Assembly: GCF_016863535.1 (NCBI RefSeq)
Contig: NZ_BOPB01000023.1
Span: forward strand, 1 to 54,042
DNA length: 54,042 bases
Direction of reading: 5' to 3'
Origin: Micromonospora lutea
GTDB taxonomy: Bacteria; Actinomycetota; Actinomycetes; Mycobacteriales; Micromonosporaceae
The notes beneath the pieces are model-generated. The model made no database searches, was not told the origin of the DNA, and worked only from the letters and a program-made list of their open reading frames with translations. The translations under genes were made by a program, and so were the position numbers. Shown here piece after piece: positions 22,269-31,381 of this stretch (position 1 is its first letter; every line of letters starts with the position of its first letter).

Positions 22269-23587
22269 CGTCACCTGTACGCCTCGCCCTGCTCGGCTGC
22301 GGCACCGTCGGTGCCGAGGTGGTCCGGCTGCTGCACGAGCAGTCGGCGGACCTCGCCGCCCGCGTCGGTGCTCCGCTGGAGATCGCCGGCATCGCCGTAC
22401 GCCGGATCGGGCGGGACCGCGGCGAACTGCCGGTCGACCCGGCCCTGTTCACCACCGACGCGCTTGGGCTGATCAAGCGGGACGACGTCGACGTGGTGGT
22501 CGAGGTGGTCGGCGGCATCGAGCCGGCGCGCGGCTGGCTGGTGGAGGCGTTGCGGGCCGGCAAGAGCGTGGTCACCGCCAACAAGGCGCTGCTCGCCGAG
22601 GATGGCGGCACGCTGCACGACGCGGCGGCGGAGGGCGGCGGTGACCTCTACTACGAGGCGTCCGTGGCCGGAGCCATCCCGCTGCTGCGCCCACTGCGCG
22701 AGTCGCTGCACGGCGATCGGATCACCCGGGTCACCGGCATCGTCAACGGCACCACCAACTTCATCCTCTCCGCGATGCACGCCACCGGCGCCGGGTTCGC
22801 CGAGGCGCTCGAAGAGGCGACCGAACTCGGCTACGCCGAGGCCGACCCGACGGCCGACGTGGAGGGCTTCGACGCGGCTGCCAAGGCCGCCATCCTGGCC
22901 TCGCTCGCCTTCCACACCCGGGTCGCCGCCGCCGACGTGCACCGCGAGGGCATCACCGAGGTGACCGCCGCGGACGTGGCCAGCGCCAAGGCGATGGGCT
23001 GCACGATCAAGCTGCTCTGCATCGCTGCGCGCGGTGCCGACGGGCAGGGCCGGGAGTCGGTCAGCGTCCGGGTGCACCCGGCGATGATCCCGGTGACCCA
23101 CCCCCTGGCCAGCGTTGGCGACGCGTTCAACGCCGTCTTCGTGGAGGCGGACGCGGCGGGGCAGTTGATGTTCTACGGACGGGGTGCCGGTGGGGCACCG
23201 ACCGCCAGCGCGGTGCTCGGGGATGTGGTGGCGGTGGCCCGCAACCGGCTCGCCGGGGTCCGCGCGGCCAGTGAGTCCGCCTACGCCGACCTGCCGGTGC
23301 GGCCGATGGGGGAGGCGGTCACCCGCTACCACATCAGCCTCGACGTGGCCGACCGGCCGGGTGTGCTGGAGTCGGTGGCCGGGGTGTTCGCCCGGCACGA
23401 CGTCTCGATCGCCACCGTTCGTCAGGGGCCGGCCGGCGGTGCCGCCGGAGCCGCCGGAGACGCGGTGCTGGTCATCGTGACCCATGCCGCGCCGGACGCG
23501 GCGCTCGCGGCGACCGTCGAGGAACTGCGGGGTCTGGACATCGTCCGGTCGGTGGCGAGCGTGCTGCGGGTCGAGGGCGGGCTGTGA
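22265..23587 (+). CDS. hom: homoserine dehydrogenase
   Basis: 440 residues; reduces aspartate semialdehyde to homoserine with NAD(P)H in the aspartate pathway. The N-terminal Rossmann motif is LLGCGTVGAEVV (about 8-19); the catalytic domain has GIVNGTTNFILSAM and ELGYAEADPTADVEG, the family signature; a C-terminal ACT domain (about 355-430, DVADRPGVLESVAGVF) fits feedback control by threonine. It overlaps lysA by 4 bases and is followed by thrC after 35 bases, forming a lysA-hom-thrC unit. Confidence 0.97.
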   Translation: MTSPVRLALLGCGTVGAEVVRLLHEQSADLAARVGAPLEIAGIAVRRIGRDRGELPVDPALFTTDALGLIKRDDVDVVVEVVGGIEPARGWLVEALRAGKSVVTANKALLAEDGGTLHDAAAEGGGDLYYEASVAGAIPLLRPLRESLHGDRITRVTGIVNGTTNFILSAMHATGAGFAEALEEATELGYAEADPTADVEGFDAAAKAAILASLAFHTRVAAADVHREGITEVTAADVASAKAMGCTIKLLCIAARGADGQGRESVSVRVHPAMIPVTHPLASVGDAFNAVFVEADAAGQLMFYGRGAGGAPTASAVLGDVVAVARNRLAGVRAASESAYADLPVRPMGEAVTRYHISLDVADRPGVLESVAGVFARHDVSIATVRQGPAGGAAGAAGDAVLVIVTHAAPDAALAATVEELRGLDIVRSVASVLRVEGGL

Positions 23588-23622
23588 ACGGCCGGATCAA
23601 TCGCAGAGGCGAGGAGAGCAAG

Positions 23623-24672
23623 ATGTGGCGTGGCCTGATCGACGCCTACCGGGACCGGTTGCCGGTCACCGAGGCCACGCCGGTGGTCACCTTGCACGAG
23701 GGGAACACGCCGCTGCTGCCCGCGCCGGTGCTCTCCGCCCGGCTGGGCTGCGACGTGCACCTGAAGGTGGAGGGGGCGAACCCGACCGGTTCGTTCAAGG
23801 ACCGGGGCATGACGATGGCCGTCTCCAAGGCGGTCGAAGCCGGCAACAAGGCCATCATCTGCGCCTCCACCGGCAACACCAGCGCTTCTGCCGCCGCGTA
23901 CGCGGCCCGGGCCGGGATGACCTGCGCCGTCCTGGTTCCGCAAGGCAAGATCGCTCTGGGCAAGCTGGCCCAGGCGCTCGTGCACGGCGCCAAGCTGCTC
24001 CAGGTCAACGGCAACTTCGACGACTGTCTGGCGCTGGCCGCCAAGCTCGCCCAGGACTATCCGGTGGCCCTGGTGAACTCGGTCAACATCGACCGGCTGC
24101 ACGGCCAGAAGACGGCCGCTTTCGAGATCGTCGAGGCGCTCGGCGACGCACCCGACATCCACTGCCTGCCGGTGGGTAACGCCGGCAACATCTCCGCGTA
24201 CTGGATGGGCTACACGGAGGACCGTGACGCGGGCAACGCCACCCGGCGGCCGAAGATGTACGGCTTCCAGGCGGCCGGCGCGGCGCCGATCGTGACCGGG
24301 AAGGTGGTGGCCGAGCCGTCCACCATCGCCACGGCCATCCGGATCGGCAACCCCGCGAGTTGGACGAAGGCACTGGACGCGCGGGACGCCTCCGGCGGCC
24401 TGATCGAGGCGGTCTCCGACCGGGAGATCCTGGCGGCGTACCGCCTGCTGGCCCGGGAGGTCGGTGTCTTCGTGGAGTTGGGCAGCGCGGCCAGCGTCGC
24501 CGGTCTGCTTCAGCAGGCTGCCGCCGGTCGGGTGCCGGCCGGCTCCACGGTGGTCTGCACGGTCACCGGGCACGGCCTGAAGGACCCCGAGTGGGCCATC
24601 TCCACCGCCCCCGCCCCCGTCACCATCGCCAACGACCCGCTCGTCGCCGCCCGCTCCCTCGATCTCGCCTGA
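23623..24672 (+). CDS. thrC: threonine synthase
   Basis: 349-residue PLP enzyme of fold type II converting O-phosphohomoserine to threonine. The PLP lysine is Lys59 in NPTGSFKDRGM; the substrate/phosphate motif STGNTSASAAAYAARAGM and the PLP-phosphate loop LPVGNAGNISAYW follow; the C-terminus carries TVVCTVTGHGLKDP. ATG at 23623 is preferred because GAGGAGAG sits about 6 bases before it; an earlier in-frame ATG at 23584 lacks this. Third gene of lysA-hom-thrC. thrB, usually adjacent, is displaced to 30142. Confidence 0.97.
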   Translation: MWRGLIDAYRDRLPVTEATPVVTLHEGNTPLLPAPVLSARLGCDVHLKVEGANPTGSFKDRGMTMAVSKAVEAGNKAIICASTGNTSASAAAYAARAGMTCAVLVPQGKIALGKLAQALVHGAKLLQVNGNFDDCLALAAKLAQDYPVALVNSVNIDRLHGQKTAAFEIVEALGDAPDIHCLPVGNAGNISAYWMGYTEDRDAGNATRRPKMYGFQAAGAAPIVTGKVVAEPSTIATAIRIGNPASWTKALDARDASGGLIEAVSDREILAAYRLLAREVGVFVELGSAASVAGLLQQAAAGRVPAGSTVVCTVTGHGLKDPEWAISTAPAPVTIANDPLVAARSLDLA

Positions 24673-24903
24673 GGGACTGCCGCTTCCCCTCGGCGGTGGA
24701 CGGGTTCGGGTCGCGGCTGCGAACCCGCCGGCCCGGCGGGCGGGTCAGGGCCGGGGAGCCACCGACGAGCTGTACCGCGATCTGGTGGCGTCGCTGCGGA
24801 TCGGTGCTCCCGGGACCCCGACCGCCCCGGAGGCCGGCAGGACGACGGGGTCGGGCACACTGCTCGTACCTCTCGATCGTCTCCCTCAGGAGTGAGTCAC
24901 GCG
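24673..24903. other. intergenic region after thrC
   Basis: 231 bases without a recognisable gene. One plus-strand frame stays open over about 45 codons to 24897 (reading ATDELYRDLVASLRIGAPG) but has no start codon or ribosome site that I can identify, so it may be a remnant or chance. AGGAG at 24888-24892 serves the exporter gene. Confidence 0.4.
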
Positions 24904-27900
24904 ATGTCGCTGCTCGCCAGATTCAGCCTCGCCAACCGAGGGCTGGTAGCCCTCATCGCGGTGGTGACCACGGCGTTCGGTGTGTACGCCGTGCCGTCGC
25001 TGAAGCAGCAACTCCTACCGTCGTTGGAGTTCCCCGCCGCGTTCATCGTGGCCCAGTACCCCGGCGCCGCACCGGAGGTCGTCGAGTCCCAGGTCGCCGA
25101 GCCGATCGAGAACAGTCTGCGCGGCCTGTCCGGTCTCGACTCGGTCACCTCGACCTCCCGTGAGGGCCTGACGACCATCGTGGTGCAGTACGAGTTCGGC
25201 ACCGAACTCGACGACATGGTCAGCCGGATGCAGACCGCCATCAACCGGACCAGGCTGCCCGATGGCGTGGATCCGCAGGTGATCGCGGGCAGCACTGACG
25301 ACCTGCCGGCCGTGGTGCTGGCCGCGTCCGGCGGCGACGACGAGCGCGCCCTCGCCGGCAATTTGCGTGACACCGTGGTGCCGGAACTGGCGGCGATCGA
25401 CGGCGTCCGCAGCGTCGAGTTGACAGGCGTGCGCGACGAACTGGTGGTGATCACGCCGGATCCGGCGAAGCTGGCCAAGGCGAAGGTGCAGCCCACCGCG
25501 ATCGGCACCGCGTTGCAGGCCAACGGCGTGGCGGTGCCGGCCGGTGCCGTAGTGGACGGCGACCGCACCCTGCCGGTGCAGGTGGGGGCTCCGCTGACCA
25601 CCCTGGACGAGTTGCGCGACGTGATCGTCGCGCCGCCGGTCAAGAAGGCTGGTCCGATCCGCCTCGGCGACGTCGCCACGGTCGAGGAGCAACTCGCCCC
25701 GGCCACCGCGATCACCCGCACCAACGGCCGGGAGAGCCTCGGCATCGCGGTCACCGCCGACCCCGACGGCAACGCGGTGGAAATCTCGCACGCCGTCGCC
25801 GACCGACTCGCCGACCTGCGGTCCACCACCGGTGCCGAGCTGACGGTCGTGCTCGACCAGGCGCCGTTCGTGGAGAAGTCCATCAAGACGCTGAGCACCG
25901 AGGGCCTGCTGGGTCTGATCATGGCCGTGGTGGTGATCCTGGTGTTCCTGCTGTCGGTGCGTTCCACAGTGGTCACCGCGGTCTCCATCCCGCTGTCGGT
26001 GGTGGTCGCGCTGATCGCTCTCTGGGTCGGTGACTACTCGCTCAACCTGCTCACCCTCGGCGCATTGACGGTCGCGGTCGGTCGGGTGGTGGACGACTCG
26101 ATCGTGGTGCTCGAGAACATCAAGCGGCACCTGACGTACGGCGGGCCGAAGCGGCAGGGGATTCTCACGGCCGTACGCGAGGTCGCCGGTGCCGTCACCG
26201 CGTCGACACTGACGACGGTGGCCGTCTTCGCTCCCATCGCACTGGTCGGAGGCTTCGTCGGCCAGCTCTTCGCGCCCTTCGCGATCACGGTCACCGTGGC
26301 GCTGCTCGCCTCGCTGCTGGTTTCGCTGACGGTGATTCCGGTGCTCGCGTACTGGTTCCTCAAGCCGGCCAGCGGCGCGGCCGACGGCGCGGCGATCCGT
26401 CGGGCGGCGGAGGAGCGTGAGTTGCGCAGTCCGTTGCAGCGGGCGTACCTGCCGGTCATCCGGTTCGCGACCGGCCGCCGGGCCTACCGTTGGGCCACCC
26501 TGGCGGCGGGGCTGCTGGTGCTGTTCGGCACCTTCGGGCTGGCCCGGCAACTGGAGACGAACTTCCTCGACGATTCCGGCCAGGACACCCTCAACATTCG
26601 CCAGGAACTGCCGATAGGCACCGGGCTGGCCGGCACCGATGCGGCGGCCCGACGGGTCGAGGCGGTGCTGGCGAGCACGCCGGGCGTCGAGTCGTACCAG
26701 GTCACCGCCGGTGGCGGCGACACCCCCTGGGCGGGCAGTGCCGGCAACAACGTGGCCAGCTACGCGTTGCGCCTCGACGGGGAGACCGACGCCAAGGCGA
26801 TGCGCGGCGTGCTGCGGGACCGGTTCGCGGCGCTCGGATCGGAGGCCGGCGAGATCACCTTCCCGGCGGGTCAGGGCGGGGCGTCCGCCAACGAGCTGGC
26901 GGTGATCGTCCGGGCCGCCGATCCCGAGGCGTTGGCCGCCGCCGCCAAGCAGGCCGAGTCGGCCCTGACCGGCATCGACGGCGTCGAGGACATCACGACC
27001 ACCCTGGCCGAGCGGGTACCGCGCCTCGACGTGACCGTCGACCGCGTGGCCGCCAGCCGGGCCGGGCTCACCGAGGCCGCCGTCGGGCAGCTGGTGTCGC
27101 AGGCATTCCGGGGTACGCCCCTCGGCCAGGTGACCGTCGACGGCGCTGCCCGGGACGTCGTGCTGCGCCGGTCGGCGGCACCGCCGATGACCATGGAGGA
27201 GCTGCGGGCGCTGCCGGTGGGCGCGGTCAAGCTGGATGACATCGCCGATGTCACGGAGACCACCGGCCCGCAACAGGTACGACGGATCGACGGTGAGCGC
27301 AGTGTCTCGGTCACCGGCACGGTCACCGGCTCCGACCTGGGCGCGATCAGCACCGAGTTGCAGAGCCGCCTCGACGCGATCGATGTCCCCGGGGCCACGA
27401 TCAGCCTGGGCGGTGTCAGTGCCGAGCAGCGGGAGACCTTCGCCGACCTGGGTCTGGCCGTGCTGGCCGCGATCGCGATCGTCTTCCTGATCATGATGGC
27501 GACGTTCCGCAGCGTCATCCAGGCGCTGATCCTGTTGGTTTCCATCCCGTTCGCGGCCACCGGAGCGGTCGCCCTGCTGCTGATCAGCGGCACCGCGCTC
27601 AGCGTGCCGGCGCTGATCGGCGTGCTCATGCTGGTCGGCATCGTGGTGACCAACGCGATCGTGCTGCTCGACCTGGTCAACCAGTACCGCGCCCAGGGGA
27701 TGGGTGTGCGGGAGGCGGTGGTCGAGGGCGGGCGGCACCGGCTGCGACCGATCCTGATGACCGCGATCGCCACCATCTTCGCGCTGACGCCGATGGCCTT
27801 CGGGCTCACCGGGGAGGGTGGCTTCATCTCGCGGCCGCTGGCGATCGTCGTGATCGGCGGACTGCTCACCTCCACCCTGCTCACGCTGATCCTGGTGCCG

Positions 27901-28206
27901 ACGCTGTACGCCATGGTGGAGGACACCAAGGTGTCGGTCCGGGCGTGGCGACGGCGTCGGCACGGTGACGGCCCCCACGGCGGGTCGGCCGGCAGCGAGG
28001 TCGACGAGGCCGACGACAGCAGGGCGGACACCGCTCAGCGGACGACGGAGGGCGCGGGGACCGCTGCCGACACGGCCGCCGCGCGGCGGCCGGAGAGCCA
28101 GCCGGTACCGGCGGCGCCCTCCGGGGCGCTGATCGAGAACACCGACCAGTTCGAGGTGCTCCGGCTGCCGAAGAGCCGCAACTCACCGTTCCCACCCAAC
28201 GCGTGA
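24904..28206 (+). CDS. RND-family efflux transporter (AcrB/HAE-like)
   Basis: 1100-residue inner-membrane resistance-nodulation-division exporter. First helix at about 9-30, periplasmic-type domain, then five to six helices about 325-490 including the RND signature VGRVVDDSIVVLENIKRH (the paired Asp residues used for proton relay), a second extracellular domain about 545-840 and a final helix bundle about 845-1020 with GIVVTNAIVLLDLVNQYR. A hydrophilic tail of about 85 residues follows. Full length, no break. The ATG at 24904 has AGGAG 11 bases upstream. As in other Gram-positives, no outer-membrane partner is expected. Substrate unknown. It separates thrC from thrB. Confidence 0.93.
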   Translation: MSLLARFSLANRGLVALIAVVTTAFGVYAVPSLKQQLLPSLEFPAAFIVAQYPGAAPEVVESQVAEPIENSLRGLSGLDSVTSTSREGLTTIVVQYEFGTELDDMVSRMQTAINRTRLPDGVDPQVIAGSTDDLPAVVLAASGGDDERALAGNLRDTVVPELAAIDGVRSVELTGVRDELVVITPDPAKLAKAKVQPTAIGTALQANGVAVPAGAVVDGDRTLPVQVGAPLTTLDELRDVIVAPPVKKAGPIRLGDVATVEEQLAPATAITRTNGRESLGIAVTADPDGNAVEISHAVADRLADLRSTTGAELTVVLDQAPFVEKSIKTLSTEGLLGLIMAVVVILVFLLSVRSTVVTAVSIPLSVVVALIALWVGDYSLNLLTLGALTVAVGRVVDDSIVVLENIKRHLTYGGPKRQGILTAVREVAGAVTASTLTTVAVFAPIALVGGFVGQLFAPFAITVTVALLASLLVSLTVIPVLAYWFLKPASGAADGAAIRRAAEERELRSPLQRAYLPVIRFATGRRAYRWATLAAGLLVLFGTFGLARQLETNFLDDSGQDTLNIRQELPIGTGLAGTDAAARRVEAVLASTPGVESYQVTAGGGDTPWAGSAGNNVASYALRLDGETDAKAMRGVLRDRFAALGSEAGEITFPAGQGGASANELAVIVRAADPEALAAAAKQAESALTGIDGVEDITTTLAERVPRLDVTVDRVAASRAGLTEAAVGQLVSQAFRGTPLGQVTVDGAARDVVLRRSAAPPMTMEELRALPVGAVKLDDIADVTETTGPQQVRRIDGERSVSVTGTVTGSDLGAISTELQSRLDAIDVPGATISLGGVSAEQRETFADLGLAVLAAIAIVFLIMMATFRSVIQALILLVSIPFAATGAVALLLISGTALSVPALIGVLMLVGIVVTNAIVLLDLVNQYRAQGMGVREAVVEGGRHRLRPILMTAIATIFALTPMAFGLTGEGGFISRPLAIVVIGGLLTSTLLTLILVPTLYAMVEDTKVSVRAWRRRRHGDGPHGGSAGSEVDEADDSRADTAQRTTEGAGTAADTAAARRPESQPVPAAPSGALIENTDQFEVLRLPKSRNSPFPPNA

Positions 28207-28213
28207 CCGCCGC

Positions 28214-28241
28214 CCCCGGAGGGCCCTCGGGCTCTCCGGGG
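28214..28241 (+). terminator. hairpin terminator after the RND gene
   Basis: CCCCGGAG (28214-28221) pairs with CTCCGGGG (28234-28241), with further GC-rich loop sequence, 8 bases after the stop codon. Confidence 0.65.
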
Positions 28242-28281
28242 AGCTGTCCGCGCTCCGCTGCGACCGCTGACAGTGGCCGGG

Positions 28282-28287
28282 TAGGGT
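28282..28287 (+). promoter_or_regulatory. candidate -10 box of the MFS gene
   Basis: TAGGGT ends 7 bases before the GTG start at 28295, another leaderless arrangement. Confidence 0.5.
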
Positions 28288-28294
28288 CCGCTCC

Positions 28295-29539
28295 GTGGCG
28301 TCCACCCTCTCGGTCCTCACCCGCAACCGGAACTTCCGCAATCTCTTCCTGGCCGAGCTGGTGGTCTTCGGTGCCGACTGGTTCGTCATGGTGCCGTTGC
28401 TGGTGCTGCTTCCGACGTTGACCGGCAGTGGCGTGTGGGGTGCCCTGGTGCTCGCCGTGGACACCGGCATCGTGGCGTTGCTGCTGCCGTACACCGGCAC
28501 CATCGCGGACCGGTTCGACCGACGTACGATCATGATCGTCTCGAACGCCGCCGCGCTGGTCGGTGTCCTGCTGTTGCTCGGGGTGCGCGACGCCGGCAGC
28601 GCCTGGCTGGCGCTGCTCGGCATCGGTGTGGTCGCGGTGGCCAAGGCGTTCTACTCGCCGGCGGCGCAGGCGGCACTACCGAACGTGCTCGATCCGGATG
28701 AGCTGGCGGCGGGCAACGCGGTCGCCGGGTCGGCGTGGGGCACGATGACGGTCGTCGGCGCGTCGCTCGGCGGGGTGCTCAGCGCGGCGGCCGGGCCGTA
28801 CGTGTGCTTCTGGGTCGGCGCCGTCGGGCTGGTGATCGCCGCGGGCCTGGCCACGCGCATCCGACGTCCGTTGCAGGCACCCCGCGAGCGTGGCGCGCGG
28901 TCGCCGCAGACCTGGGTGGCCATCCGCGAGGCGCTGGTGTACATCGGGCATCGCCCGCGGGTGTTGGCGTTGGTGACGGTCAAATCGGCGGTTGGCCTCG
29001 GCAACGGCGTACTCACCGTCTTTCCCCTGCTCGCCGGGGTGTACGGAGTCGGTCCGCTCGGTGCAGGCCTGTTGTTCGCGGTACGCGGTGCGGGCGCGTT
29101 GGTCGGGCCGTTCATGATGCGTCGGGTACTGACCAACCGGGCCTGGCTGCTGCCCGGCCTGGCACTGTCCATGTCGGTCTACGGTCTGGCCTACCTCGGC
29201 ACGTCGGTGGCCGCCTGGTTCCCACTGGTGCTGGTCCTGGTCTTCGTGGCCCACTTCGCGGGTGGCAGCAACTGGGTGATGTCGAACTTCGCCTTGCAGG
29301 GGGAGGTGCCGGATCGGCTGCGGGGCCGGGTCTTCGCCACCGACATGATGCTGGCGACCCTGGCGATCTCCATCAGCCAGCTGGTGGTGGCCGCGGTCGT
29401 GGACGTGGTCGACGAACGTGTCGTACTGGCCGGCTGCGGTCTGGTGACCCTGGTCTACGCGGTCGGCTGGCGGATCGCCACCCGGAACCTCTCGCTCACC
29501 ACGCCGGCTGCCGAGACGACCCCCGGCGGGGTGCGGTAG
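28295..29539 (+). CDS. MFS transporter
   Basis: 414-residue major facilitator with about 12 membrane helices. The conserved loop between helices 2 and 3 reads GTIADRFDRRTIMIVSN (about 65-81), and the equivalent loop in the second half has MMRRVLTNRAWLLPG. The helix-4 region lies near LPNVLDPDELAAGNAVAGSA, typical of the MFS_3/EntS-like exporters for siderophores or macrolides. GTG start, no Shine-Dalgarno. It is a separate unit between terminators or promoters. Drug or metabolite export is likely; the substrate is unknown. Confidence 0.9.
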   Translation: MASTLSVLTRNRNFRNLFLAELVVFGADWFVMVPLLVLLPTLTGSGVWGALVLAVDTGIVALLLPYTGTIADRFDRRTIMIVSNAAALVGVLLLLGVRDAGSAWLALLGIGVVAVAKAFYSPAAQAALPNVLDPDELAAGNAVAGSAWGTMTVVGASLGGVLSAAAGPYVCFWVGAVGLVIAAGLATRIRRPLQAPRERGARSPQTWVAIREALVYIGHRPRVLALVTVKSAVGLGNGVLTVFPLLAGVYGVGPLGAGLLFAVRGAGALVGPFMMRRVLTNRAWLLPGLALSMSVYGLAYLGTSVAAWFPLVLVLVFVAHFAGGSNWVMSNFALQGEVPDRLRGRVFATDMMLATLAISISQLVVAAVVDVVDERVVLAGCGLVTLVYAVGWRIATRNLSLTTPAAETTPGGVR

Positions 29540-29556
29540 TACCGCGCGGTGTCGGC

Positions 29557-29943
29557 CTACCGGGGCTCGGTGGGCGGTTGGGGCGCGTGCGGCGGCGGGG
29601 TGGTCAGCGCCGGGCCAGCCGGGCGGGGCTCGCCGGGGCGGCGGCCGGCGAGCGCGGCAGCGACCAGCAGGCCCACCCCGACCGGCACGAGCAGGACGCG
29701 CAGCAGGCCGCCGAGGAAGAACAGCGGGCCGAAGCCGGAGAAGCTGACCCGCGCTCCAGCCGACCATCCCGTGGTGAGCAGTGCGGAGAGCAGCAGCGCG
29801 CCGAGGCCGGCCAGCAGCAGGTGGCGGACCCGTTCCGGCACCCGGTCGCGGGCGTTGTGGGTCAGCACCGCGGCGACCACCAGGACCGCAAAGGTCGGCA
29901 GCTCGGTGAGAACCAAGATCAGCGCGTATCCGTAGTTCTCCAC
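29557..29943 (-). CDS. small membrane protein, unknown function
   Basis: 128 residues with three or four hydrophobic segments (about 6-27, 40-58, 66-82 and 84-103) and a proline-rich C-terminal tail (TTPPPHAPQPPTEP). GTG at 29943 has GGGAGG seven bases upstream, a good start. No recognised domain. Convergent with the MFS gene (17-base gap), divergent from thrB. Confidence 0.65.
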   Translation of the reverse strand: MENYGYALILVLTELPTFAVLVVAAVLTHNARDRVPERVRHLLLAGLGALLLSALLTTGWSAGARVSFSGFGPLFFLGGLLRVLLVPVGVGLLVAAALAGRRPGEPRPAGPALTTPPPHAPQPPTEPR

Positions 29944-30129
29944 GAACGCCTCCCACAGCCGTCAGTTCGCGGCAGCCTACCGGCCGCCCGCGCACCCGCC
30001 CACCGGCTGTTGTGCGAACCCGATTCGACCGGCCCTCCCGGAAACTTCACCCGACCGGTCGTTGCGGCGCAGCGGAGGCTGGGTGGTTCCCAGCAGCCGG
30101 GCGGTGTTCGGTCACGCCGGTGCCGGGCC

Positions 30130-30135
30130 TAACAT
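30130..30135 (+). promoter_or_regulatory. candidate -10 box of thrB
   Basis: TAACAT ends 6 bases before the thrB GTG, the same box and spacing as at argS; the mRNA is probably leaderless. Confidence 0.5.
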
Positions 30136-30141
30136 GGGCGC

Positions 30142-31086
30142 GTGCCGATCACATTCGTCGCCGAACCGGTCCGGGTCCGGGTCCCCGCCACCAGCGCGAA
30201 CCTGGGGCCGGGTTTCGACGCGTTGGGGCTGGCCCTCGCACTTCACGACGACGTCGCCGCCGAGGTGACGGCTGAGGGTGTGACGGTGACGGTGACCGGC
30301 GAGGGAGCCGCCGACCTGCCGGTCGACGACGGGCACCTGGTGGTACGCGCCATGCGGGCGACCTTCGACGCGCTCGGCGGGCAACCGCCGGGGCTGGCGG
30401 TGGAGTGCGCCAACCGCATCCCGCAGGCGCGTGGGCTCGGCTCCTCGTCGGCGGCGATCGTCGCCGGGGTGCTGTTAGCCCGGGCCCTGGTGACGGAGGG
30501 CGACAGTCGCCTCGACGACGACGCGGTGCTGCGGTTGGCCGCCGAGATCGAGGGCCATCCGGACAATGTCGCGCCCTGCCTGCTCGGCGGCTTCACCCTG
30601 GCCTGGACGGAGCCGACCGGCGCCCGGGCGGTGTCGCTGCAGGTGGCCGACGGCGTACGCCCCACCGTGCTGGTGCCCGCCGAACGCGGATTGACCGCCT
30701 CGGCGCGCGCGGCGCTTCCGGCCACCGTGCCGCACGGCGACGCCGCATTCAACGCCGGCCGCGCCGCACTGCTGGTGCACGCGTTGACCGCACAGCCGGG
30801 TCTGCTGCTGCCGGCGACCGCCGACCGGTTGCACCAGAACTATCGCGCGGCGTCGATGTCGGGTACGAGTGCCCTGGTCAACGGGTTGCGTGAAGCTGGT
30901 GTGGCGGCCGTGGTCAGTGGGGCCGGACCCACCGTGCTTGCCCTTTCTGACCTGCCCGTAGACTTCGACGCGGGAACAGATTGGCGGCTGCTGCGGTTGC
31001 CGGTGGATGTATGCGGGGCGCAGGTCGAGCGGGGTAGACTCAAACACGCGGAGCGGGACCCTGTTGCCGCAGGTCGCAAGAGTTGA
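30142..31086 (+). CDS. thrB: homoserine kinase
   Basis: 314-residue GHMP kinase that phosphorylates homoserine to O-phosphohomoserine, the substrate of ThrC. N-terminal VRVPATSANLGPGFDALGLAL is the family start, and the ATP-binding glycine/serine loop is IPQARGLGSSSAAIVAG (about 93-109). The third motif with SGAGPTVLAL is near residue 257. Length is normal. GTG start, likely leaderless. Its own promoter separates its expression from hom-thrC, 5.5 kb upstream. The 3' end of the gene contains TAGACT, a possible start of rho transcription. Confidence 0.96.
   Translation: MPITFVAEPVRVRVPATSANLGPGFDALGLALALHDDVAAEVTAEGVTVTVTGEGAADLPVDDGHLVVRAMRATFDALGGQPPGLAVECANRIPQARGLGSSSAAIVAGVLLARALVTEGDSRLDDDAVLRLAAEIEGHPDNVAPCLLGGFTLAWTEPTGARAVSLQVADGVRPTVLVPAERGLTASARAALPATVPHGDAAFNAGRAALLVHALTAQPGLLLPATADRLHQNYRAASMSGTSALVNGLREAGVAAVVSGAGPTVLALSDLPVDFDAGTDWRLLRLPVDVCGAQVERGRLKHAERDPVAAGRKS
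31035..31040 (+). promoter_or_regulatory. candidate -10 box of rho, inside the thrB 3' end
   Basis: TAGACT fits TANNNT; a second TAGACT is at 31095-31100. Either would give a rho leader of roughly 275-335 bases. No clear -35 element for either. Confidence 0.3.
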
Positions 31087-31381
31087 TTACGCTCTAGACT
31101 TAGCACAGCCGCGCAGCATGCGATCTCCCTGCGGGTCGGCGCACCCCCGAAGCTTTCGGCGGTAGCCCGTCACCCCTGCCTAGGCCCACGCCGCACCGCA
31201 GTCTTCACTGGTCGCCGCAGACGGCGAAAACCCGTTCACCGCTCCACCAGGTGGTCGGGCGACCGACCGGCTGCTGTGTTACAGACTCCCGCGAAGCGTC
31301 ATGCGAGGCGGGTGTACCGAGGCCGCCCGGCCACCTGTAGTCGATTCCGGGCAGTCCCGGCCTATCGAGGGAAGGAATCCA
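31087..31381 (+). promoter_or_regulatory. long structured 5' leader of rho
   Basis: 295 bases without a gene between thrB and rho. Several small hairpins can be drawn: CCGAA/TTCGG around 31153-31165, TCGCCG/CGGCGA around 31212-31227, and GGTCGG-GCGA-CCGACC at 31253-31268 with a GNRA tetraloop. Long untranslated leaders before rho are known in other bacteria, where Rho regulates its own synthesis; that is the likely role here, unproven. Confidence 0.4.

Noticed and set aside
24673..24897. Short open frame between thrC and the RND gene
   Set aside because: It reads like protein in places but lacks a start codon and ribosome site, so it is not annotated as a gene.
25015..27978. 987-residue minus-strand open frame
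   Set aside because: Antisense shadow of the RND exporter; no recognisable motif, no ribosome site.
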